Position numbers and translations under genes: made by a program. From positions 178,901 to 242,900 of the forward strand of contig NZ_JASFYE010000001.1 in assembly GCF_030055425.1 (NCBI RefSeq): a stretch of DNA of 64,000 bases. Direction: 5' to 3'. Source of the stretch: Methanothermobacter sp. Its GTDB lineage: Archaea > Methanobacteriota > Methanobacteria > Methanobacteriales > Methanothermobacteraceae. The notes beneath the pieces were generated by a model. It saw only the letters and a list, made by a program, of their open reading frames with translations, did no database searches and was not told the origin of the DNA. Shown here in pieces: positions 1 to 10,686 of the stretch; the stretch's first letter is position 1, and each line of letters starts with the position of its first letter.

Positions 1-444
1 AAGGATGAATGATATTATGAGCATCATAAAGAGGTTCTTCTTCTCATCCTGTGCCCTTGCCCTGTTCTTGTGGTTCATGACGATTTTTCTACCCTCCCCT
101 GCCGGTACAGTGCCTATGAGGGGGTTGTTCGGGTCGTCTATGTTGGGGTAGACCAGTATATCCTGGAGTTTCTCCCGGGGCAGGAGTTCCGCCATTGCCT
201 TTGCCAGCATTGATTTGCCGACCCCGGGTTCACCTATCAATAATACATTACGCCTCTGCTCTGCAGCCTTTTTTATGGTCTCAACTGCCTCTTCCTGACC
301 TATGATCTGATCTATGAGTCTTTCAGGGACATCTATATCCTTTGAGGTTTCATATGAAAGGCTCCTCCCTGATTCCTTCTTATCGTCAGTACCTTCATAT
401 GAAACAGATTCTTCAGTTCTGAAGTTTTTAATGGTGGTTTTCAT
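1..444 (-). CDS. lonB: Archaeal Lon protease (LonB type), N-terminal part only
   Basis: Only the first 148 codons are in the window; the gene runs off the left edge. The ATG at 444-442 opens a hydrophilic N-terminus of about 40 residues, followed by an AAA+ ATPase domain whose Walker A motif GEPGVGKS lies at residues 71-78. The sequence around it (ERLIDQIIGQEEAVE, then AAEQRRNVLLIGEPGVGKS) is typical of the membrane-bound archaeal Lon, which degrades unfolded proteins at the cytoplasmic membrane with ATP. The membrane segments and the Ser-Lys protease domain would lie outside the window. A GGAGG sits 13 nt before the ATG, longer than usual, but an in-frame TGA between them excludes an earlier start. 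LonB identity is inferred from the ATPase part alone; another AAA+ protease is less likely. Confidence 0.85.
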   Translation of the reverse strand, partial: MKTTIKNFRTEESVSYEGTDDKKESGRSLSYETSKDIDVPERLIDQIIGQEEAVETIKKAAEQRRNVLLIGEPGVGKSMLAKAMAELLPREKLQDILVYPNIDDPNNPLIGTVPAGEGRKIVMNHKNRARAQDEKKNLFMMLIISFIL

Positions 445-583
445 TTCTATTCAAATGCCTCCATTAAGTGAAGTGGTTAAAATAAAATCACAGTTTATGG
501 TTATTCCTTCTGCCTAAAATATTTTACTTACAAATTTTTATTTTAATATATGGTGATGTCACTTATAAAGGTATCTCCATGGG

Positions 584-1825
584 TCAGCGGTTTATCTCGG
601 AGATGAGGGCAAGTGCATTCTGAATAAATTTCTCAACGATTTTACGGTACTTCTCCTCACTTGCCCTGAGGGCCTCCTGTGTCCTCTTCATCTCAGTTAT
701 GTCCCTTGCAATGGTGGATACACCTATAATCTCACCATTAACGTCCCTGAGTGGTGAGAGTGAAATAGAAAGCCATATCTCCTCCCCATCCTTCCTGAAC
801 CTTCTGGCCTCAAAGTTTGAAACAAGTTTACCGGCTCCCACCTCAGATATAAGGCCCTTGAGCCTTTCAAATTCCTCCTCATCCATGAGGATCGAGACGT
901 TCTGTCCCCTGATCTCGTCTGCACTGTAACCGTATATCCTCTCAGCACCCCTGTTCCAGTCAATTATGGTCCCATCAAGGTCATAGCTTACGATGGCATC
1001 CCCCGAGGACTCCACGATGGAAGCCAGCCTTTCGAGTTCACGCTGAAACTTCAACCTCTCTGTCACATCCCTGAAGATTGCCCGGCTGTATTCAACCTCA
1101 CCATCCCTCATGCGGACGTTGACGTTTCCCTCCACAAAGATCTTCTCACCATCCTTTGTTATGAATGCGGTTTGAACAAGGGGAATGCTCTCCCCGCTCA
1201 TTACACGCCTGAAGATCTCATGACACTCATCCAGCTTGTCAGGGTGTATCACATCAAATATTGTGAGATTTTCAATGTCGTCCTCGGTGTAACCCAGGGT
1301 CTCCATCCAGGCCCTGTTAACATATACGAATCTTCCCTCGGGGTCAACCGCCTGTATCATGTCATTGGCGTTCTCAAAGAGGTCCCTGAACTGCTCCTCC
1401 CTTCTATGGACCTCATCCTCCATTCTCCTCCTCTCTGAGATATCCCTGATTATTGAGGTCAGAAAAAGGCCCCCTGCAGTCCGTGCAGGGTTCAGGCTCA
1501 TTTCAACAGGAAACTCGGTCCCATCTGATCGGAGGGATGTGGTTTCAAAAACCTTTCCTGCGAGTTCGTGCTCTCCCTCCATCCGGTATTCCCTCATCTT
1601 GGCGTTGAGGTCATCCCTGAGGGATTCCGGGACAAGTAAATCGACCCTTTTACCCTCAAGAGATGTGTATCCAAACATCCTATCTGCCGCAGGGTTTGAG
1701 AATACGATAATGCCCTCAGAGTTAACTGTGATCACCCCATCGGGGCTGTTATGTATAACTGTCTCAAATACTGATTTAAGGTCCTCATCAGACAGTAAAG
1801 GGCTTTCAGGAGAAACACCGGACAT
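584..1825 (-). CDS. Triple-PAS sensory protein without a kinase domain
   Basis: 413 aa, soluble, no signal peptide or membrane segment. Three consecutive PAS domains can be read, at roughly residues 18-135, 145-260 and 265-385, each closing with a PAC-type ending (IIRDISERRR, IFRDVTERLK, IARDITEMKR). The last ~25 residues form a short coiled helix (EALRASEEKYRKIVEKF) that resembles the linker normally leading into another PAS or a HisKA domain, but the protein then stops. There is no histidine kinase, GGDEF or receiver domain. PAS domains bind small ligands, haem or flavin, or mediate dimerisation; the signal here is unknown. It may work through a separate kinase such as the one at 33630-35795, which has similar PAS domains; that link is inference. 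Confidence 0.85.
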   Translation of the reverse strand: MSGVSPESPLLSDEDLKSVFETVIHNSPDGVITVNSEGIIVFSNPAADRMFGYTSLEGKRVDLLVPESLRDDLNAKMREYRMEGEHELAGKVFETTSLRSDGTEFPVEMSLNPARTAGGLFLTSIIRDISERRRMEDEVHRREEQFRDLFENANDMIQAVDPEGRFVYVNRAWMETLGYTEDDIENLTIFDVIHPDKLDECHEIFRRVMSGESIPLVQTAFITKDGEKIFVEGNVNVRMRDGEVEYSRAIFRDVTERLKFQRELERLASIVESSGDAIVSYDLDGTIIDWNRGAERIYGYSADEIRGQNVSILMDEEEFERLKGLISEVGAGKLVSNFEARRFRKDGEEIWLSISLSPLRDVNGEIIGVSTIARDITEMKRTQEALRASEEKYRKIVEKFIQNALALISEINR

Positions 1826-1944
1826 CCAACCATCTCCACATAATAAATCAAATATACTCAGATAATATTTATGCCGGCAAGGTATTTAAGATTTTAGTGA
1901 TCAATAGGATCTTAGGATCAGAGCAGCCCAGAAGTGGTGAAGAA

Positions 1945-3462
1945 ATGAGTTCAAAATGTATAATGGTACAGGGGACATCATCAAGTGCCGGTAAGAGTGT
2001 CCTTGTGGCTGCACTCTGCCGCATATTCTCAAAGAGGGGTTACCGGGTTGCCCCCTTCAAATCCCAGAACATGTCACTGAATTCCTTCACAACCCATGAG
2101 AACAGGGAGATAGCGGTGGCCCAAGTCCTCCAGGCAGAGGCTGCAGGTATCAGGCCGTCATATCATATGAACCCCATACTCCTCAAACCCAAGGAGGACT
2201 TCACATCCCAGGTCATAGTCCACGGGAGACCCGCAGGGAACATGAACTTCCAGGAGTACCAGACAGGCTTCCGTAAAACCGCCCTTAAGGCCATAAGGGA
2301 GTCCCTCAATTACCTTAAGGAGCGATATGATATCATCGTGATTGAGGGGGCCGGGTCACCTGCCGAGATAAACATGAGGGACCGGGACCTTGCCAATATG
2401 GAGATAGCCCATCTTGCAGACGCTGATGTTATACTTGTTGCTGATATAGACCGTGGAGGTGTTTTTGCCTCAATTGCAGGCACCCTGATGCTTCTCGATG
2501 AGCGTGACAGGTCCCGGATAAGGGGTGTTGTCATAAACAAGTTCCGGGGAAACCTTGACATCCTCATGCCAGGTATAGAAAGGATTGAGGAGATCACAGG
2601 TGTGCCTGTGCTTGGTGTGCTACCCTACGATGAGAGCCTGAAGTTGCCTGAGGAGGATTCAGCCTCGCTTTCAGAACGCAAGTACCGTGGAAGGGGTGAT
2701 GTGAAGATCGGTGTCATGAGGCTTCCCCGAATATCCAACTTCACAGACATAGACCCCCTTGAGTACGAGGAGGACGTTGCCGTGAGGCTCATAGAGGCCG
2801 GTGACAGTCTCGAGGGCCTTGACGCCATCATAATCCCCGGGACCAGGAACACCATAAGCGACCTCATGTATCTGAGGGAAAATGGCTTCGCCGATGAGAT
2901 CAGGGATCTGAGTCGTGAGATACCGGTATTCGGTATATGCGGTGGTTTCCAGATGCTTGGGAGGAGGGTCGTGGATGAGGGCCTTCAGGAGTCAAAACTG
3001 GGAAGCGTGGATGGCCTCAACCTCCTTGACTGCAAAACCACCTTTACAGGCGATGGTAAGATAATATCCCAGAGTGCCGGGGATATCACCGGTGCCGGCC
3101 TGTTCTCAGGTATTGCAGGGGAAACCGTGGAGGGCTATGAGCTCCATGAGGGAACCACAGTCCTAGGTGATGTTAAACCCTTCCTGAAGGTTAGGAGGGG
3201 CTTTGGTAACACATACACCATGGGATTCGATGGGGCCGCTGAGGGGAACGTTGCTGGTACCTACTTCCACGGCATATTCCACAACTTCAGATTCAGGAGG
3301 TACTTCACCAACATTCTGAGGGAGAGTAAGGGCCTTGAAAAGCTTGACTATGTGGACGACCACTTCGATGCCTCAAGGAGGTTCTCAATTGACCGCCTGG
3401 CCGAGATAGTCGAGGAGAAAATGGACCTATCCATCATTGAGGACATCATAGAAGGGGATTAG
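1945..3462 (+). CDS. cbiP: Cobyric acid synthase (adenosylcobyrinate a,c-diamide amidase)
   Basis: Amidates side chains b, d, e and g of adenosylcobyrinic acid a,c-diamide with glutamine and ATP, a late step of corrinoid (cobamide) synthesis; methanogens need cobamides for the Mtr methyltransferase. 505 aa from the ATG at 1945, chosen because GGTGA (1936-1940) lies 4 nt upstream; an earlier in-frame start at 1897 lacks such a site. The N-terminal half is a dethiobiotin-synthetase-like ATPase with P-loop GTSSSAGKS (residues 10-18). The C-terminal half is a class I glutamine amidotransferase with nucleophile Cys332 in GICGGFQ and His442 in TYFHGIF. Length and both motifs are standard. Another cobamide gene, cbiD, lies at 20705 but not in the same operon. 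Confidence 0.95.
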   Translation: MSSKCIMVQGTSSSAGKSVLVAALCRIFSKRGYRVAPFKSQNMSLNSFTTHENREIAVAQVLQAEAAGIRPSYHMNPILLKPKEDFTSQVIVHGRPAGNMNFQEYQTGFRKTALKAIRESLNYLKERYDIIVIEGAGSPAEINMRDRDLANMEIAHLADADVILVADIDRGGVFASIAGTLMLLDERDRSRIRGVVINKFRGNLDILMPGIERIEEITGVPVLGVLPYDESLKLPEEDSASLSERKYRGRGDVKIGVMRLPRISNFTDIDPLEYEEDVAVRLIEAGDSLEGLDAIIIPGTRNTISDLMYLRENGFADEIRDLSREIPVFGICGGFQMLGRRVVDEGLQESKLGSVDGLNLLDCKTTFTGDGKIISQSAGDITGAGLFSGIAGETVEGYELHEGTTVLGDVKPFLKVRRGFGNTYTMGFDGAAEGNVAGTYFHGIFHNFRFRRYFTNILRESKGLEKLDYVDDHFDASRRFSIDRLAEIVEEKMDLSIIEDIIEGD

Positions 3463-3523
3463 AAAAAAAGGACCCTAATGCATATCCTCCACAAATCCCT
3501 TTTTCTTAAAACCTATCCAAAAA

Positions 3524-3557
3524 TTAAGGAATTATCCTTAAAAAATTAGCTTTTTTT
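3524..3557. terminator. Candidate bidirectional terminator between cbiP and the DASS gene
   Basis: A perfect 7-bp inverted repeat (TTAAGGA 3524-3530, TCCTTAA 3535-3541, 4-nt loop) lies between two convergent genes and is followed by a run of seven T at 3551-3557. On the minus strand the A-rich stretch gives no equally good T tract. Archaeal termination depends mainly on T-rich tracts, so the tract itself may be the active part. Confidence 0.45.
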
Positions 3558-3583
3558 ATTGGACAGAGTCCAAATCGTTGATT

Positions 3584-4954
3584 CTATGCTATGAACGGCA
3601 CCGCGAGTGTTGTAATCACAAGGACCGTCAGGATGATGCCCACCACTATCACTGGAATCCCTGCCCTGGGTATGTCACGGAGCTTAACGTAGCCAGAACC
3701 ATAGGCCATGGCAACGGTTGGATCAGCCATTGGTAGCATGAAGGACAGCGAACATGCTATGGCAACCGGAACCGCATATATCCCCACCGGCTGATGCTGT
3801 GCACCTGCAAGGGTCACTGAAAGCGGAACCAGGATCGCTGATAACGCTATATTTGACATCACCTGAGTTATAAGCACTGCAAGGACCATGAGGACCAGCA
3901 TGACAAGAATCGTTGATGGATCAGAGCCCAGCATCCTGACAAGGTCATTTATCAGCCATGCGGCGGCACCAGTCTTGAGGAGGGCGCTTCCAAGGGAGAG
4001 TGCACCCCCAAAGAACACGATGAGGCCCCAGTCAATATTCTTCTGGGCGTCCTTCCAGGTTATAACGCCGGCGAAGATGAACATCACAGCGGCTATCAGT
4101 GAAACCGAGTAACTGTTGATGCCTGTCCAGCCAGCTGTCACCCAGAGCAGAATTGCAAATAGGAGTATCCCGGCGCTGATCTTCTCCTCCCTTTTAACCT
4201 CACCAAGTTCCATCAGTTTCTTCCCTATAACTGCGTCACCGTCACATAGGGCTGTGACCTCACTGGGGAATACCCTCATGAGGACAAACCATATTACAAA
4301 GAGCATTGCAACTGCAAGGGGGAACCCGAAGATCATCCAGTTGAGGAATGGTATCTGGGTGTAGGCAGCCGCCATGAGGTTGGGGGCTGTCCCTATCTCC
4401 GTCCCGAAGCCACCTGCAAGGGAACCGAATGACGCCCCCAGTATCATTGCCTTTGCATAGTTACTCCTCCCCCTCTCAGGCTCAGAACAGCCCATTATAT
4501 CCACTATCTCCTTTATGATTGGAAGGAGCATGGCAAATGCCACCACGTTCTCAATCCACGCTGAGAGGAGCCCCGTGGAGAATATGCTCACAAAGAGGCC
4601 TCTCTCGGGTGATGTTCCAAGTCTCCTTAAAAGGTAGTAGGTGAATCTCTGTGCAAGGCCACTCTTCCTTATGGCCTCAGCCATTATGAACCCACCTATC
4701 ATGAGGAAGAGTATGGGGTTTGCGAATCCTATAACAGCATTTTCAAAGCTCTCAACGCCTATAAGTGGCTGTGCAAAGAGTATTATGAGGGATGTGACTG
4801 CAAGTGGAACAGACTCCGTTGCCCACATTGAAACCGCGAAAACAAGTAAGGATATTGCTGCGTGTCCTGAAGCCTTAAGGCCGGGTAACGGTATCAGATA
4901 CACTGCAAGTGCAAGAAGAAAACTCAGAATAAATCCTTTCTTTGCATCCGTAAT
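3584..4954 (-). CDS. DASS/SLC13-family sodium:anion symporter, probable ATT start
   Basis: Integral membrane protein with about 11-12 hydrophobic segments that would import dicarboxylate, sulfate or a related divalent anion with Na+. SLC13 signatures are present, such as a PLPGL segment after the first helix, [13 protein letters not shown], and [10 protein letters not shown] near the C-terminus. The first canonical start (GTG, 4903) gives 439 aa but cuts into the first membrane helix and lies 54 nt from any ribosome site. A near-perfect GAGGAGGT occupies 4965-4958 with a TATA-like AATTATAAG upstream (around 4993-5001). The open frame continues up to that site, and the best-placed codon is ATT at 4954, adding [17 protein letters not shown] and completing the helix. 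An ATG at 4947 is out of frame and reaches a stop after seven codons. Substrate unknown. Confidence 0.8.
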   Translation of the reverse strand: MTDAKKGFILSFLLALAVYLIPLPGLKASGHAAISLLVFAVSMWATESVPLAVTSLIILFAQPLIGVESFENAVIGFANPILFLMIGGFIMAEAIRKSGLAQRFTYYLLRRLGTSPERGLFVSIFSTGLLSAWIENVVAFAMLLPIIKEIVDIMGCSEPERGRSNYAKAMILGASFGSLAGGFGTEIGTAPNLMAAAYTQIPFLNWMIFGFPLAVAMLFVIWFVLMRVFPSEVTALCDGDAVIGKKLMELGEVKREEKISAGILLFAILLWVTAGWTGINSYSVSLIAAVMFIFAGVITWKDAQKNIDWGLIVFFGGALSLGSALLKTGAAAWLINDLVRMLGSDPSTILVMLVLMVLAVLITQVMSNIALSAILVPLSVTLAGAQHQPVGIYAVPVAIACSLSFMLPMADPTVAMAYGSGYVKLRDIPRAGIPVIVVGIILTVLVITTLAVPFIA

Positions 4955-4957
4955 ATT

Positions 4958-5002
4958 ACCTCCTCTGGTTGGTAACTGTAAGTTTCCAGTAGCTTATAAT
5001 TT
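4958..5002 (-). promoter_or_regulatory. Promoter and strong Shine-Dalgarno of the DASS transporter
   Basis: Read on the minus strand: a TATA-like AATTATAAG at about 5001-4993, then 28 nt, then GAGGAGGT at 4965-4958. The expected transcription start is near 4970. This arrangement decides that translation begins at about 4954, not at the GTG at 4903. Confidence 0.55.
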
Positions 5003-5115
5003 TTGCCTTATATAAAGAGATTGGCTAGTAATACCAAGCCCCCCAGTTTGCTGACCAAAATCAACCATAGAAGAATCAGCTACAACCTACATCAGAAAAA
5101 GATGTGCATGAACAC

Positions 5116-5838
5116 TTAGATATTCATTAAAAGCCATATGACAGCCAGTATTACGGGTTGATGGATAAAGTAAATGGCCAGTGAGTTTTTTCCCAGAAAT
5201 TCAAGTGTATGGTTTCTCCGTTGGAGCTCCCCCTTCCATCTCCTTCTGTATCCGGGATAGAGGGTATCTCCTGTGAAGATACCTAGAAGGACAACACCAA
5301 TCCATGGAAGCAGGGGAAAGTAGTCGAGTGTGTAAAATCCAGGGGGCTTCAGTCCGAGCCAGACAAAAAATAAGGTGTCCGCCCTCAAGCCTGAAACCCA
5401 CACCCCTGCCGCCAGTGCCAGGAGCGCCCCGATAACCGAGGGTAACCTTCTTCCCGCAAATGGGTATGTGATGATAACAGCAGCACCTATGAAGTGGAGC
5501 ATCCCGAACACTATGAATCCCTCATGGGGGTATATCCATGTGACAGCAGTTATCAGAAGGCCGTAGAGAAATATCCTGATACCCCTCTTAATGTAATGTC
5601 CAGTGCACCCAGAACCCCTTCTGGAGTGGCTCAGGCTGAGTGATACACCCACAAGGAATATGAAGAGAAATGATGTCAGCCTTCCGGTTATCCAGATCAG
5701 CGGTGAGGTCATATCCAGTTTCACGGCTCCAAGGAAGTTGAGGTCAAAGATCACGTGGTATATGATCATCATCACAACAGCGATGCCCCTCATGGCATCC
5801 ACCTCATGGAACCTCTCCCTTGACGATGCTACCCCCAT
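5116..5838 (-). CDS. DUF1624-family multi-pass membrane protein (acyltransferase-like)
   Basis: 240 aa from the ATG at 5838, chosen because GGAGGT lies 5 nt upstream; a longer reading frame to 5955 adds an unlikely N-terminus without a ribosome site. The protein begins with RFHEVDAMRGIAVVMMIIYH, the characteristic first helix of DUF1624 proteins related to heparan-alpha-glucosaminide N-acetyltransferase, and contains about seven hydrophobic segments. The C-terminus LEFLGKNSLAIYFIHQP is also typical. The family is thought to move acyl groups across a membrane onto sugars; the substrate here is unknown, and a cell-envelope glycan is only a guess. It is a stand-alone gene, divergent from the tRNA-Gly pair. 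Its own TATA-like TTTATAAAT lies just upstream of the ribosome site. Confidence 0.75.
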   Translation of the reverse strand: MGVASSRERFHEVDAMRGIAVVMMIIYHVIFDLNFLGAVKLDMTSPLIWITGRLTSFLFIFLVGVSLSLSHSRRGSGCTGHYIKRGIRIFLYGLLITAVTWIYPHEGFIVFGMLHFIGAAVIITYPFAGRRLPSVIGALLALAAGVWVSGLRADTLFFVWLGLKPPGFYTLDYFPLLPWIGVVLLGIFTGDTLYPGYRRRWKGELQRRNHTLEFLGKNSLAIYFIHQPVILAVIWLLMNI

Positions 5839-5935
5839 GAATAACCTCCATTTATAAATTGTGTGGAGCCCGGTAAAAGCAGTTCCCACTGCAGGAGGAC
5901 CTCCACAGGGAGTGTTAGGGATAAAAATAGAAAAT

Positions 5936-5944
5936 TTTATATAT
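5936..5944 (+). promoter_or_regulatory. TATA box of the tRNA-Gly pair
   Basis: TTTTATATA starts about 42 nt before the first tRNA base, in an AT-rich stretch preceded by purines (AGAAAA). This is the usual place for an archaeal TATA box with a short tRNA leader. The single promoter probably serves both tRNAs, which are 3 nt apart. Confidence 0.6.
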
Positions 5945-5976
5945 GATGATTTCAAACCTTTTCTATGCCTACGAAT

Positions 5977-6052
<76 letters not shown>

Positions 6053-6053
6053 A

Positions 6054-6126
6054 GCGGTTGTAGTCTAGTCTGGTTAGGACTCGGGCCTTCCAAGCCCGCG
6101 ACCCGGGTTCAAATCCCGGCAACCGC
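6054..6126 (+). tRNA. tRNA-Gly (anticodon TCC)
   Basis: A 73-nt cloverleaf. The acceptor arm GCGGTTG pairs with CAACCGC, the anticodon arm is CGGGC-CTTCCAA-GCCCG with anticodon TCC, and the T arm (GGTTCAAATCC) is identical to that of its neighbour. CCA is not encoded. The pair reads GGC/GGU and GGA/GGG codons and probably arose by duplication. Confidence 0.97.
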
Positions 6127-6407
6127 ATAAAAACTGTTTCTGATGCCAGTAACCTGTTAATTCTAGTGTATATGATAAATACAGTGACCCATTAATTCTC
6201 AGTTTACACCATAAACCTGTTTCTGGCTGATCTTAACTGTTTATTCCAATTGAAACTCCATAGATGTAATCTGCACCTCCCTCCCAGGGAAAGTGGCCAG
6301 CCATATATCAGCTATATATATTAGAAACCCCGATAGTAGAGCAAAGGATAAGTACTTTAATTCTAGATAATAACAGGATCCAGACTAATATTAATGGTGT
6401 GATACTC
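6127..6407 (+). promoter_or_regulatory. Noncoding stretch with the HMG-CoA synthase promoter
   Basis: 281 nt with no credible gene on either strand. A TATA-like CTATATATATTAG lies at about 6318-6330, which would place the transcript start near 6350 and leave a leader of about 55-60 nt. GGTGTGAT at 6396-6403 is the ribosome site for the gene at 6408. No other structure stood out. Confidence 0.45.
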
Positions 6408-7448
6408 ATGGCTGGAATCGTTGGATATGGAGTTTACATTCCATCATACAGAATAAAGGTTGAAGAAATAGCAAGGGTCTGGGGAGACGACCCCCAGGCC
6501 ATATCAAGGGGACTGGTGGTTGAAGAGAAATCAGTTCCAGGTCCAGATGAGGACACCGCAACAATCTCAGTGGAGGCTGCCCGAAACGCCCTCAAAAGGA
6601 GCCAGATAGACCCCTCAAGGATAGGGGCCGTCTATGTTGGTTCAGAATCCCACCCCTATGCAGTCAAACCAACAGCAACAATCGTCGCAGAGGCCGTGGA
6701 GGCAACTCCTGAAATGACAGCTGCTGACCTTGAATTCGCATGTAAAGCAGGGACCGCCGGTATACAGGCATGTATGGGACTTGTTGACTCAGGAATCATT
6801 GAATACGGCCTTGCCGTTGGCGCAGATACAGCCCAGGGGGCACCGGGGGACGCCCTTGAATACACAGCATCAGCAGGTGGGGCGGCCTACGTCATAGGAA
6901 ATGAGAACTGTCTTGCAGAGATAAGGGAAACCTACAGTTTCACCACTGACACCCCCGACTTCTACAGGAGGGAGGGAATGCCTTACCCCAGACACGGTGG
7001 AAGGTTCACAGGTGAACCAGCCTACTTCAAACACGTTCTTGGAGCTGCAAGGGGTATGATGGAAAAGACGGGCCTCTCTGCAGGTGACTTTGACTATGCG
7101 GTTTTCCACCAGCCAAACGGAAAGTTCTACCTGAAGGCAGCGAAAAAACTTGGATTTGAAAGCGAGCAGGTGAAACCTGGGCTTTTAACACCGGTCATAG
7201 GTAACACATACTCCGGTGCAACACCAATAGGCCTTGCAGCGACACTTGACGTTGCAGAACCCGGGGCAAGGATACTTGCAGTCTCCTATGGTTCAGGGGC
7301 CGGGAGTGACGCATTCATAATAGAGGTCACGGACGAGATAGAGAAAAAGAGGGACCTCGCCCCAGCCGTTTCTGACATCATCAGCAAGAAGAAATACGTT
7401 GACTATGCACTCTATGCCAAGTTCAAGGGCAAACTCAGGATGGCTTAA
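6408..7448 (+). CDS. Hydroxymethylglutaryl-CoA synthase (archaeal type)
   Basis: Condenses acetoacetyl-CoA with acetyl-CoA to HMG-CoA, the second step of the mevalonate route to archaeal isoprenoid lipids. 346 aa from the ATG at 6408 (ribosome site GGTGTGAT 4 nt upstream; the GTG at 6399 lies inside that site). The catalytic triad of the family is visible: Glu80 in VGSESHP, Cys112 in EFACKAG and His234 in VFHQPNGK. Length matches archaeal enzymes of about 345-350 aa. The thiolase that supplies acetoacetyl-CoA follows 12 nt downstream. In several archaea the two enzymes form a channelling complex held together by a DUF35 OB-fold protein; no DUF35 gene is present here. Confidence 0.95.
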   Translation: MAGIVGYGVYIPSYRIKVEEIARVWGDDPQAISRGLVVEEKSVPGPDEDTATISVEAARNALKRSQIDPSRIGAVYVGSESHPYAVKPTATIVAEAVEATPEMTAADLEFACKAGTAGIQACMGLVDSGIIEYGLAVGADTAQGAPGDALEYTASAGGAAYVIGNENCLAEIRETYSFTTDTPDFYRREGMPYPRHGGRFTGEPAYFKHVLGAARGMMEKTGLSAGDFDYAVFHQPNGKFYLKAAKKLGFESEQVKPGLLTPVIGNTYSGATPIGLAATLDVAEPGARILAVSYGSGAGSDAFIIEVTDEIEKKRDLAPAVSDIISKKKYVDYALYAKFKGKLRMA

Positions 7449-8612
<1,164 letters not shown>

Positions 8613-8957
8613 CCACCACCACCCCTTTTTTCTGCACTAATAAGCTAAATGACTTTTTCAATTCTGTAATAACTCTTTTTATGCTTATATCCATAAAAAA
8701 CTAAACTGCAATGCCCCTTTTTCTCTCTGAAGGTTCATTAATTCCTTAAACCATAGAATAAGTTCTTACACATAGAAATGAGAAGTAAATTCCATCTTTG
8801 AGATTGTCTTAACTGAGAGAGTCCGCAGACTTCCAGCACAGGTTTGTATTTAGAAAACTTAAAAATACTCGAGGTTCAAAAACCTGAAAGTACCTCTATT
8901 CTGAATTCACAAGCACATGAAAAGCCTTGTAAAAAAAGGAGTATATTATGGGGGTGC
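8613..8957. other. Noncoding stretch between convergent thiolase and thermosome genes
   Basis: 345 nt without a credible gene. T-rich tracts downstream of the thiolase (CTTTTTTC at about 8624-8631, CTCTTTTTATG at about 8674) are likely terminators for plus-strand transcription. A-rich runs at 8932-8938 are T tracts on the minus strand and may end the thermosome transcript. I looked for tRNA, box C/D and a missing DUF35 gene and found none. Confidence 0.4.
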
Positions 8958-10568
8958 CTACATTGGAGGCATTCCGCCCATGTCGCCCATATCCATGTCC
9001 TCATCGGATCCAGAGGATGATGCGGCTATGACGTCGTCTATGCGGAGGATCATCTCAGCTGCCTCTGCAGCGGACTGGATGGCCTGTTTTTTGACTCTGT
9101 GGGGCTCTATTACGCCAGCCTCCTTCATGTCAACGATTTTGCCATCGAAGACGTCAAGTCCCATGTAGGGTGACTCCTCGTGGGCAGCCCTGAGGTCCAC
9201 CAGGACGTCGATACTGTCAAGTCCAGCGTTCTCTGCAAGGGTCTTTGGAACGATCTCAAGGGCCTCTGCAAAGGCTGAAACCGCAAGCTGTTCCCTTCCG
9301 CTTATTGAATCAGCGTAGTCCTTGAGCCTCTTTGCAACCTCTATTTCAGGTGCTCCTCCACCTGCAACAACCTTGCCGTCCTCGACTGTTGCTGCAACGA
9401 CTCCTATTGCGTCTTCGATTGCCCTTTCAACTTCGCTTACAACGTGTTCTGTTGAACCCCTCACGAGTATTGTGACTGCCTTTGGCTCCTTGCATTCCTC
9501 AACGAAGATCATTTCTTCGCCTGAGATCTTCTTCTCTGAGACAACGCCTGCTTCGCCTAGGTCGTCCTCACTGAGGTCCTCAATGTTTGTGACGATGTTT
9601 GCACCGGTTGCCTTGGAGAGTTTCTCCATGTCTGATTTTTTAACCCTCCTTACTGCAAGGACGCCTGCCTTGGCAAGGTAGTGCTGTGCAAGGTCATCGA
9701 TACCCTTCTGACAGAAGAGCACGTTTGCTCCTGTCTCGACTATGGAGTTGACCATGTCGCGGATCATCTGCTCTTCCTGTTCAATGAAGGCCTGCATCTG
9801 TGATGGGTCTGTTATCCTGATTTCTGCGTCGACTTCTGTCTCTTTGACTTCTATTGGGCAGTTCAGGAGTGCTATTTTGGCGTTTTCAACCTTTTTGGGC
9901 ATTCCCGGGTGAACCCTTTCCTTGTCGATGATGACACCCTGGACGAGTGTTGAGTCGTCCACGGCTGCGCCTTCCTTCTTCTCTATCTTTATGTGGTCCT
10001 TCTCGACTTCGCCGTCTTCCTCAACCTGCTGGACCGCGTCAACTATGAGTTCAGCCAGTGGTTCCCTTGCCTTTTCTGTTCCCTTACCGGTCATTGCGGT
10101 CATAGCGACCTTTATGAGTGTGTCCCTGTCGCTTGCGTCAATTGCAATTTCGTTGAGTATTTCCTGGGCCTTTTCAGCGGCCTGTCTGTAACCCATTGCG
10201 ATTATTGTTGGGTGAATCTCCATTTCAAGGAGTGTTTCAGCTTTTTTGAGCAGTTCACCTGCTATTATAACGGCTGTTGTTGTACCGTCACCGACCTCGT
10301 CTTCCTGGGTCTTTGCCACCTCAACAAGCATCTTTGCTGCGGGGTGCTCTATGTCCATTTCCTTGAGTATTGTGACACCGTCGTTTGTCACCACAATGTC
10401 CCCAAGGGAGTCAACCAGCATCTTGTCCATTCCCTTTGGTCCAAGGGTTGTCCTGACGGTTTCTGCCAGTATTTTACCTGCAAGGATGTTCATTCTCTGT
10501 GCGTCCCTTCCAAGGTATCTGCTTGTACCTTCAGGCAGTACAAGAATTGGCTGCTGTCCCTGTGCCAT
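8958..10568 (-). CDS. Thermosome subunit (group II chaperonin)
   Basis: 536 aa. ATP-driven double-ring chaperonin of the cytosol that folds proteins inside a cavity closed by a built-in lid. The N-terminus shows [11 protein letters not shown] and the nucleotide-binding NDGVTIL and [10 protein letters not shown] motifs; the apical domain follows at about 210-370, and GGGAPEIE is the second ATP-binding motif. The tail is the flexible Gly-Met-rich type ([11 protein letters not shown]). Start: the ATG at 10568 has GAGGTGATTA directly upstream. A TATA-like ATATTTATA is at 10632-10624, giving an expected leader of about 30 nt. It is monocistronic and divergent from the pseudomurein peptidase gene. 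Whether it is the alpha or beta subunit cannot be decided from this sequence alone. Confidence 0.97.
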   Translation of the reverse strand: MAQGQQPILVLPEGTSRYLGRDAQRMNILAGKILAETVRTTLGPKGMDKMLVDSLGDIVVTNDGVTILKEMDIEHPAAKMLVEVAKTQEDEVGDGTTTAVIIAGELLKKAETLLEMEIHPTIIAMGYRQAAEKAQEILNEIAIDASDRDTLIKVAMTAMTGKGTEKAREPLAELIVDAVQQVEEDGEVEKDHIKIEKKEGAAVDDSTLVQGVIIDKERVHPGMPKKVENAKIALLNCPIEVKETEVDAEIRITDPSQMQAFIEQEEQMIRDMVNSIVETGANVLFCQKGIDDLAQHYLAKAGVLAVRRVKKSDMEKLSKATGANIVTNIEDLSEDDLGEAGVVSEKKISGEEMIFVEECKEPKAVTILVRGSTEHVVSEVERAIEDAIGVVAATVEDGKVVAGGGAPEIEVAKRLKDYADSISGREQLAVSAFAEALEIVPKTLAENAGLDSIDVLVDLRAAHEESPYMGLDVFDGKIVDMKEAGVIEPHRVKKQAIQSAAEAAEMILRIDDVIAASSSGSDEDMDMGDMGGMPPM

Positions 10569-10686
10569 TTAATCACCTCAATTTTTATTATCATTAGTGC
10601 ATTTATCAATGGGTTAGAGGTTCTATAAATATTTTGCGGTTAATGTATTTATCTGCTGGAACACTTAAATATGACTGGTTAGAACC
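10569..10686. promoter_or_regulatory. Divergent promoter region, thermosome / peptidase C71-like
   Basis: 118 nt shared by two divergent genes. On the minus strand, ATATTTATA (10632-10624) lies about 56 nt before the thermosome ATG and GAGGTGA lies directly before it. On the plus strand, GTATTTAT near 10645-10652 or CTTAAATAT near 10664-10672 could be the TATA box of the secreted peptidase, which lacks a clear ribosome site and may have a very short leader. Confidence 0.45.

Noticed and set aside
4927-4947. Seven-codon ORF (MQRKDLF) well spaced after the strong ribosome site of the DASS gene
   Set aside because: Too short to be a gene and could not account for the transporter without a frameshift; kept only as an alternative for the start of that gene.
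9993-10628. A 211-codon reading frame antisense to the thermosome gene
   Set aside because: Rich in Cys, Phe and His in a manner typical for the complementary strand of a highly biased gene; no ribosome site or family resemblance.
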